Assembly (NCBI RefSeq): GCF_017592555.1
Contig: NZ_JAGFNS010000001.1
Location: 608,819-672,595, forward strand
Origin: Actinoplanes flavus
GTDB taxonomy: Bacteria; Actinomycetota; Actinomycetes; Mycobacteriales; Micromonosporaceae
Reading direction: 5' to 3'
Length of the DNA stretch: 63,777 nucleotides
The position numbers were made by a program, and so were the translations under genes. Of this stretch, positions 58,801 to 63,777 are shown one piece after another. A model generated the notes under the pieces. The model did no database searches. It was not told the DNA's origin and saw nothing but the letters and a program-made list of their open reading frames with translations. Every line of letters begins with the position of its first letter. The first letter of the stretch is position 1.

Positions 58801-61800
58801 GTGGCCGAGGCTGTCGCCGACCGCCACCTCACCGTCCAGGCTGGAGCCCAGGCCGGTGAAGTCGTGGTAGCTGAAGTAGGCCTCGATCATCCGGCCGCCG
58901 TCGCCGTGGCTGCGCTCGATCTGCGGCATCGGGAAGTGCCGGTGCTCCCACACCTCCCGCTCCCGGGCGAAGGTGGCCGCCACCAGGTCCCGCCACGTGC
59001 GCGCACCCCGGTCGTGGCGCAGCGGCAGCACGTTGAGGAACATGCCGTGCACCCGGTCGGCGTCCGCGGACTCCGGCCGTACGTGGTGGGTGAGCCCGGA
59101 CAGGAACGACGACTCCGGGGTGAGCCCGCCGAGCACGTTGAGGTGTGCGGCCAGCAGCGTGCTCTTCATCGGGGCGCCGGCCCGCGCGGCGACCGTGCGC
59201 AGGCCGTCCGCGAGGTCCGCGAACGGGATGTCCACGACGATCGTGCCGCCCGGCTCGCCGTCCGCGACACCCCAGCCGGCCGGGAGCGAGAACCGCGGGC
59301 AGTTCTCCACCTGCGAGCGCCAGAACTCCTGCTCCGTCTCGGAGGCCAGCGCGGCCAGCTCGGCGGCGACCGTGTCGGCGAACCGCAGCGACGGCGGCGT
59401 CCATGCGACCGGACGGCCGTCGATCAGGTGGTGGTACGCCTCGAACAGCTCGACGAACAGCGTCCGCCGGCTCCAGCCGTCCAGCACCACGTGCGAGTTG
59501 ATGGCGGTGAGCTGCCAGCTGCCGTCCGCGCACAGGTGCACGGCGAGTTTCAGCAGCGGCGGCCCGGCCGGATCGAGCGGGTGCCGGCCGGCGTCGGCGA
59601 CGAACAGCTCGATCTCGGCGGCGGTCTCCGCCTCGTCCAGGCCGCTCAGGTCCGCGACCGGGACGATCACCGGCACCTCGGTGTGCACGAGCTGCATCGG
59701 CGTCGAGTAGCCGTCCAGGCTGACGGTGCTGCGCAGCACGTCGTGGCGGGGCGCGAGCAGGGCCGCGGCGGCCCGGAACTTCTCCGCGTCGAACGGGCGG
59801 CCGTCGCGGATCCGGACGCTGGTCACCACGTGGTACGGCGGGTGCTCCCCGCCGACCAGCATCTCGACCTGCATGCCGGTCTGCGCCTGGAGCAGCGGGT
59901 AGGCGTCGTCCAGGCCGTCCGGCAGCAGCGCCCGGTCGTCCTCGCTGATCAGGCTGAACGGCGCCACCGGGGCGGCCGGGGCGGCGGCGCCCGCACGCTG
60001 GGCGAGCAGCGCGCACAGCTCCCCCAGGACCGGGTGCCGCATCAGGTCCTTGACCTCGACGTCGTACCCGTGGTCGCGCAGCGTGCCGATGAGCACGACG
60101 GCCCGGATCGAGTCGCCGCCGATGTCGAAGAAGCCGTCGGTGACGCCGGCCCGGTCGATGCCGAGCACCGACTGCCACATCTGCGAGACCGAGGCCTCCA
60201 GCGGGGTACGCGGGGCGACGTACTCACCGCCGCTGCGCCACTGGCTCGCCTCCGGCGCGGGCAGCGCCCGCTTGTCCAGCTTGCCGTTGGTGGTCAGCGG
60301 GATCGCGGCGATCGGCACCAGCGCGGCCGGGACCATGTACTCGGGCAGGGTGCGGGAGATGGTCTCCCGGATCGCCCGCGGGTCCGGGCTCTGCCCCTCG
60401 GCCGCCACGACGTAGCCGACCAGCCGGCCGTCCGCGCCGAGCACGGTGACCGCCTCACGGACCCCGTCGCAGCCGGTGACGGCCGCGCTGATCTCGCCCA
60501 GCTCGATCCGGAAGCCGCGGATCTTCACCTGGTCGTCGGCCCGTCCGAAGAACTCGAAGGTGCCGTCCGGGCGCTGTTGGGCGAGGTCGCCGCTGCGGTA
60601 CATGCGGCTGCCGGCCGGGCCGAACGGGTCCGGCACGAACCGCTGCGCGGTGAGGGCGGCCCGGCCCAGGTAGCCGCGGGCCACGCCGGGCCCGGACACG
60701 TAGATCTCGCCGGTGACACCCGGCGGAACCGGGTTGCCGTCCTCGTCCAGCAGGTGCATCTCCAGATCGGAGAGCGGCCGGCCGATCGGATTTCCCGCGC
60801 CGGGCGCGAGGTCGCGCTTGGTGAGCCGGTGGTACGTGGTGTGCACGGTGGTCTCGGTGATCCCGTACATGTTGACCAGCGCCACCCGGCCCAGCCCGAC
60901 CCGGTCCACCCACGGCTTGAGCTCGGCCACCTCCAGCTTCTCGCCCGCGAAGATCACCGCGCGGAGGCTGAGCAGCTTGATCCGCCGGTCGCCGCCGGCC
61001 GCCGCGGTGACCACCGACCGGAACGCGGTCGGCGTCTGCGACAGGACGGTCACCTGCTGGTCGACCAGGAGGTCCAGGAAGTCCTCCGGCGAGCGGGACA
61101 CGTCGCGCGGCACGACCACCAGGCGGCCGCCGAACGCCAGCGCGCCCCACATCTCGAACACCGACACGTCGAAGGCGTACGAGTGGGCCATCGACCACAC
61201 GTCCGACTCGTCGAAGTCGTAGTGCTCCTGTGCGGTGTCGAGCAGCCGGGTCACGTTGCGGTGGCTGAGCACCACGCCCTTGGGACGGCCGGTCGAACCG
61301 GACGTGTAGATGGTGTAGATGACGCCGTCCGGGGTGGACACCCGCGGCGGGTCGTCCGTGCGGCCCTCGGCGGGCGGCAGGACCAGCGTCCCGTCGAACA
61401 CGTCGGCCAGTCCGGGCGCCAGCTCGGCCGAGGTCACCACGATCCGGGCGCCGGCGTCCGCCAGCACGTAGCCGAGGCGCTCCATCGGGTTGGCCGGGTC
61501 CAGCGGCAGGTAGCCCGCACCGGACTTGAGCACACCGAGCAGGGTCGGCACCAGGTCCACGCCGCGTTCCAGGTGCACGCCGACCAGGTCCTCCGGGCCC
61601 ACCCCGGCGTCGCGCAGCAGCCACGCGAGACGGTTGGCACGGGCGTTGACCTCGGCGTACGTCAGCTCGACGTCACCCGCCACCACCGCGACGGCATCGG
61701 GGTCGGCGGCCACGCGGGCCTCGAACAGCTCGTGTGCGAGCGGGTCATCGTCAACGGTGGTGGTCGTCGTCGGCACTGTCGCCTCCTCGTCGAGTCCGGC

Positions 61801-63777
61801 GGCGATCCCGGTCAGAACCGACCGGTACTGCGCCGCGAGTTGGTCCGCGTACCGCGGAGCGAGCAGCACACCGTCGGTGGCGATGCCGATCCGGCGGTCG
61901 CCGAACGCGTGCACCGACAGACCGAAGTCGTTGGCCCGCTGGTTGACCGCCACGCCCTGGTCGACGATCTCGCCGTCGACCTGGTGGAAGTCGATGTAGT
62001 TGAAGAGCACGTCGATCAGCCGGCCGTCGACGGCCGCGTCCCGCTGGATGCGGGACAGCGGGTACCGCCGGTGCGCCCAGACCTCGGTCTCCTGCTCCAG
62101 GACCCGGGTGAGCAGCTCACGCCAGGTCCGGGCGCCGGCCCGGTGCGGGAACGGCAGCGTGTTGAGGTGCATGCCGAGCACCCGCTCCGCGCCGACCGCC
62201 TCGGGCCGCCCGTGGAACACCACACCGGTGTGGAAGGCCGGCGCACCGGTCACCCGGCTGAGCACCTCCAGGTGGGCGGCGAGCAGCAGGGTCTTGAACG
62301 GGACACCGGCCTCGGACGCACGGGACCGCAGCTCGGGGGCCAGGTCGTCGATCGGGACGCTCACGCCGTACGCCTCCGGCTTGTCACCCGGCGTGACCGC
62401 CCACGTGGCCGGAACCTCGAACCGCGCGTGCCCCTCGACCACCCGCTTCCAGAACGCGGCCTCCTCCGGATCGCGCAGCGACGCGAGCTCCCCGGCGATG
62501 ACGTCCGCGTAGCGGACGGCAGGCGGCTCGTAGGCGGCGGGCGCGCCGGTGTCGCGGATCTCCCGGTACGCGTTCGCCAGCTCCATCTCGAAGGTGGCGC
62601 TGCTCCAGCCGTCGGTGATCACGTGCGAGCAGGTGATCAGCAGCCACCAGGTGGTGTCGTTCTCCACCAGCGCGGCCAGCCGCATCAGCGGCGCGGACCG
62701 GAAGTCCATCGGGTTCGCCCGCTCGGCCGCCACCTCGGCGGTGAGCAGCCGCTCGTCGGCGCCCCGGGCGTCCACCACCCGCACCGGCACCGCGGCGGTC
62801 CCGTGCACGATCTGCATCGGCACCGAGTAGCCGGTGAGGTGCACCGACGTCCGCAGGTTCTCGTGCCGGGCGGTGATCACCTCGACGGCGCGACGGAACG
62901 CGGCCTCGTCGAACGGCCGGCCGTCGGTGATCCGCCGGGCAGCCACGTTGTGGTAGGTCCGGCGGTCGCCGCTGGCGAAGTACTCGGCCACCATGCCCAG
63001 CTGGACCTCGCCCAGCGGGTAGGCGTCGACCGTTCCGGCCGGGAGCAGGGCCCGGTCGGCGGCGCTGATCAGCGCGTACCGGTCGGTGACCGCCGGCGCC
63101 GCGACGCCCGCGCCCCGGCCGGCCAGGACGGCGGCCAGGTCGGCGACCGTACGCTGGGCGAAGACGTCCCGCACGGTCAGGTCGAAGCCCTGGCCGCGGA
63201 GCGCGCCGACCACCGCGACGGCCCGGATCGAGTCGCCACCCCGCTCGAAGAAGCGGTCGCCGCGGCCGATCGGGGCGGTGCCCAGCGCCCGCTGGAACGC
63301 CTCCGCGACGGCCGTCTCGATCGCGGTCATCGGGGTGTCGTCGACGGTCTCCGGGCCGGCGGCCGGCGGCTCGGGCAGCGCCCGGCGGTCGACCTTGCCG
63401 TTGGCGTTCAGCGGCATGACGTCCAGCTCGACGAACGCGGCCGGGACCATGTACTCCGGGAGGCGCTGCCCGCAGAACGCGGCAACCCCTTCCGCAGACC
63501 CGGCTTCCGCAGACCCGGCTTCCGAAGACCCGGCGAGGTACGCGATGAGCCGTCCCCCCACGAGCAGGACACGCGCCTCGGTGACCGCCGGGTGCTCGTT
63601 CAGCACCGCCTCGATCTCGCCGATCTCCACCCGGTAGCCACGGATCTTGACCTGGTCGTCGGAACGGCCCAGGTACTCGACCACCCCGTCACCCCGCCAG
63701 CGGACCACGTCACCCGACCGGTACAGCCGGGAGCCGGCCGGACCGTACGGGTCCGGCACGAACCGCTGGGCGGTCAG
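55870..63777 (-). CDS. Giant NRPS (partial): A*-T-C-A-T-C-A-T with fused PBP-type terminal hydrolase
   Basis: The frame is open to the window edge (2635 residues seen). Counting from the Met at 63759: end of an A domain (1-130), T (GGDSIRA, 177), C (246-656, SHVITDG), A (670-1160; pocket D-V-F-S-I-A-M-V-H-K, Thr- or piperazate-like, unresolved), T (GGDSIRA, about 1216), C (1275-1720, SHVVLDG), A (1733-2200; pocket D-L-P-K-V-A-E-V-G-K, nearest Asn/Asp) and T (LGGHSILV, about 2246). A beta-lactamase/PBP-fold domain follows (2305-2629: SLSK, FRKAN, FGHGG). No epimerase precedes it. The terminal domain probably releases or cyclises the peptide. Confidence 0.93.
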   Translation of the reverse strand: MTAQRFVPDPYGPAGSRLYRSGDVVRWRGDGVVEYLGRSDDQVKIRGYRVEIGEIEAVLNEHPAVTEARVLLVGGRLIAYLAGSSEAGSAEAGSAEGVAAFCGQRLPEYMVPAAFVELDVMPLNANGKVDRRALPEPPAAGPETVDDTPMTAIETAVAEAFQRALGTAPIGRGDRFFERGGDSIRAVAVVGALRGQGFDLTVRDVFAQRTVADLAAVLAGRGAGVAAPAVTDRYALISAADRALLPAGTVDAYPLGEVQLGMVAEYFASGDRRTYHNVAARRITDGRPFDEAAFRRAVEVITARHENLRTSVHLTGYSVPMQIVHGTAAVPVRVVDARGADERLLTAEVAAERANPMDFRSAPLMRLAALVENDTTWWLLITCSHVITDGWSSATFEMELANAYREIRDTGAPAAYEPPAVRYADVIAGELASLRDPEEAAFWKRVVEGHARFEVPATWAVTPGDKPEAYGVSVPIDDLAPELRSRASEAGVPFKTLLLAAHLEVLSRVTGAPAFHTGVVFHGRPEAVGAERVLGMHLNTLPFPHRAGARTWRELLTRVLEQETEVWAHRRYPLSRIQRDAAVDGRLIDVLFNYIDFHQVDGEIVDQGVAVNQRANDFGLSVHAFGDRRIGIATDGVLLAPRYADQLAAQYRSVLTGIAAGLDEEATVPTTTTTVDDDPLAHELFEARVAADPDAVAVVAGDVELTYAEVNARANRLAWLLRDAGVGPEDLVGVHLERGVDLVPTLLGVLKSGAGYLPLDPANPMERLGYVLADAGARIVVTSAELAPGLADVFDGTLVLPPAEGRTDDPPRVSTPDGVIYTIYTSGSTGRPKGVVLSHRNVTRLLDTAQEHYDFDESDVWSMAHSYAFDVSVFEMWGALAFGGRLVVVPRDVSRSPEDFLDLLVDQQVTVLSQTPTAFRSVVTAAAGGDRRIKLLSLRAVIFAGEKLEVAELKPWVDRVGLGRVALVNMYGITETTVHTTYHRLTKRDLAPGAGNPIGRPLSDLEMHLLDEDGNPVPPGVTGEIYVSGPGVARGYLGRAALTAQRFVPDPFGPAGSRMYRSGDLAQQRPDGTFEFFGRADDQVKIRGFRIELGEISAAVTGCDGVREAVTVLGADGRLVGYVVAAEGQSPDPRAIRETISRTLPEYMVPAALVPIAAIPLTTNGKLDKRALPAPEASQWRSGGEYVAPRTPLEASVSQMWQSVLGIDRAGVTDGFFDIGGDSIRAVVLIGTLRDHGYDVEVKDLMRHPVLGELCALLAQRAGAAAPAAPVAPFSLISEDDRALLPDGLDDAYPLLQAQTGMQVEMLVGGEHPPYHVVTSVRIRDGRPFDAEKFRAAAALLAPRHDVLRSTVSLDGYSTPMQLVHTEVPVIVPVADLSGLDEAETAAEIELFVADAGRHPLDPAGPPLLKLAVHLCADGSWQLTAINSHVVLDGWSRRTLFVELFEAYHHLIDGRPVAWTPPSLRFADTVAAELAALASETEQEFWRSQVENCPRFSLPAGWGVADGEPGGTIVVDIPFADLADGLRTVAARAGAPMKSTLLAAHLNVLGGLTPESSFLSGLTHHVRPESADADRVHGMFLNVLPLRHDRGARTWRDLVAATFAREREVWEHRHFPMPQIERSHGDGGRMIEAYFSYHDFTGLGSSLDGEVAVGDSLGHSSNEFGLSISTGPGLLHLRCNLQLLSREHVSRLASMYRSVLEAMAADPEGDATRVFLPVGEAETVAGWESAAEGAVTDRPVPLSFAEQAARTPVAVAVRGDGFELSFADLAGRAGAVAARLREAGVSRGDRVGVLVDRGPWLHAAMLGVWFAGAAYVPVDPGFPAARVESMLDGAAALVTDADRAADVPVVRVEGLEPVAFTPVEVDPDELAYVIYTSGSTGKPKGVAVSHRGLANHVGWAVRDLAVAGSLIGGGTGGAVFSSVAFDLVVPNVWAPLLAGQPVEMLPQDLDLSELGARLEAAGPYAFLKLTPGHLEVLSHQLSPERVTALAGVMVVAGEALPGALASRYSPSGRIVNEYGPTEASVGTCIHRVPADPGTGVVPIGAPLPGMVMRVLDERLNRVPVGAVGELFVGGEGVARGYLDRPTLTAQRFVPDPYGPAGSRLYRSGDVVRWRGDGVVEYLGRSDDQVKIRGYRVEIGEIEAVLNEHPAVTEARVLLVDDRLTAYVVGSAAGLRAFCDERLPDYMVPAAFVELDVMPLNANGKLDRRALPEHTLSMDDFEPPVTETERGLAEVFTELLGVERVGRGDGFLALGGHSILVIKAVATAQRRGLPLSLFMMYQHRTLAALAEAVDEQIAAEAAAKAAPQVAAPGLVSRQEWRDAMERHHVPGLSVAVIAGGELVEVETFGQAAAGVPVTGRTPFQAGSLSKHLTALAVLRLVDEGRLDLDEDVNRYLTGWRVPAGDGPVTLRQLLAHRSGLSSTPGGGFLPGGPAPSLTALLDGVTRIEPAGAGFRKANVHYVVVQQLLSDVTGEPFDGLMRRLVLDPLTMVDSGFDQDYPARSGSPVAHGHDRDGEPIEGGWRVRPDAAAAGLWSTPADLARVAIELRRSALGRPRALLRRDTAALMLTPYEDSLYGLGTVVDRGAETEFGHGGTPTGYHGLSVIALKSGDGLCVMTNGDAGEQVVKTVAARLRSR
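57314..57519 (-). repeat. 206-bp exact repeat in A-domain coding sequence, copy 1
   Basis: Identical over at least 206 bp to 63572-63777. It encodes the A8-A10 region of the last A domain. The identity may extend beyond the window, whose edge falls inside copy 2. Confidence 0.9.
63572..63777 (-). repeat. 206-bp exact repeat in A-domain coding sequence, copy 2
   Basis: Exact copy of 57314-57519 in the partial first A domain; it runs to the window end. A 15-bp triplicated tract (AGSAE-type repeats, about 63495-63538) lies just downstream in the same A domain. Confidence 0.9.

Overview
The window is high-GC actinobacterial DNA. Two WhiB-family regulators, the 24-residue ribosomal protein bL37, a SigR/RsrA-type redox sigma system, nickel superoxide dismutase and many GTG/TTG/CTG starts point to a filamentous actinomycete. 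I infer Micromonosporaceae, probably Actinoplanes-like. No rRNA, tRNA, CRISPR array or intact insertion sequence was seen.

Region 1 (97-8370) is core metabolism: DUF6104-like small protein, pta-ackA, a lipoprotein hydrolase, a quinone-oxidoreductase-like enzyme, malic enzyme, a divergent sodX/sodN pair (Ni-SOD and its maturation protease) and an RsbW-like kinase. Region 2 (8371-10435) is about 2 kb without a credible gene. It is filled with structured repeats: seven 48-bp hairpin units, a 75-bp palindrome with the same GATCTTG/CAAGATC ends, a 275-bp tandem duplication, GCACCG microsatellites and 18-bp degenerate repeats.

Region 3 (10436-32137) is chromosomal core. It holds a GntR regulator, a lipid kinase and whiB1 behind two CRP-like sites. 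A tightly overlapping sulfite-reduction operon follows (leader peptide, sir, 52-aa zinc ribbon, APS reductase, CbiX). Then come pdtaS, a SIS enzyme, a biotinyl protein, bL37, rsrA-sigR with a perfect SigR-type autopromoter, a second whiB, an SRAP protein, aroA-rsgA-hisN and stress/secreted proteins. The order whiB1, pdtaS, biotinyl protein, anti-sigma, sigma, SRAP, aroA, rsgA recalls the Mycobacterium tuberculosis Rv3219-Rv3228 neighbourhood. Region 4 (32139-40336) holds malQ, a spermidine-synthase-like protein, a TerC-family protein, a Cys-rich/pentapeptide-repeat fusion and a secreted lamin-tail protein.

Region 5 (40357-63777, all on the minus strand, open at the right edge) is a nonribosomal peptide synthetase cluster. 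From upstream: a giant NRPS ending in a fused penicillin-binding-protein-type serine hydrolase (A*-T-C-A-T-C-A-T-PBP), an MFS exporter, a small coiled-coil membrane protein, an MMPL transporter, a DUF4097 lipoprotein, a type II thioesterase, MbtH, an NRPS C-A-T-E-C, an ArsR-like regulator with a second coiled-coil membrane protein, and a single-module C-A-T NRPS whose C domain is of the DhbF/EntF starter type. Domain logic suggests a biosynthetic order opposite to gene order: starter module, then the C-A(Ser)-T-E-C protein, then the giant protein that would release the chain. Several promoter/operator-like palindromes lie at the operon breaks. Two G/C-homopolymer patches (about 35-81 and 55757-55858) look like assembly or base-calling damage. 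The second separates the giant NRPS from the rest of the cluster, so that junction needs care.
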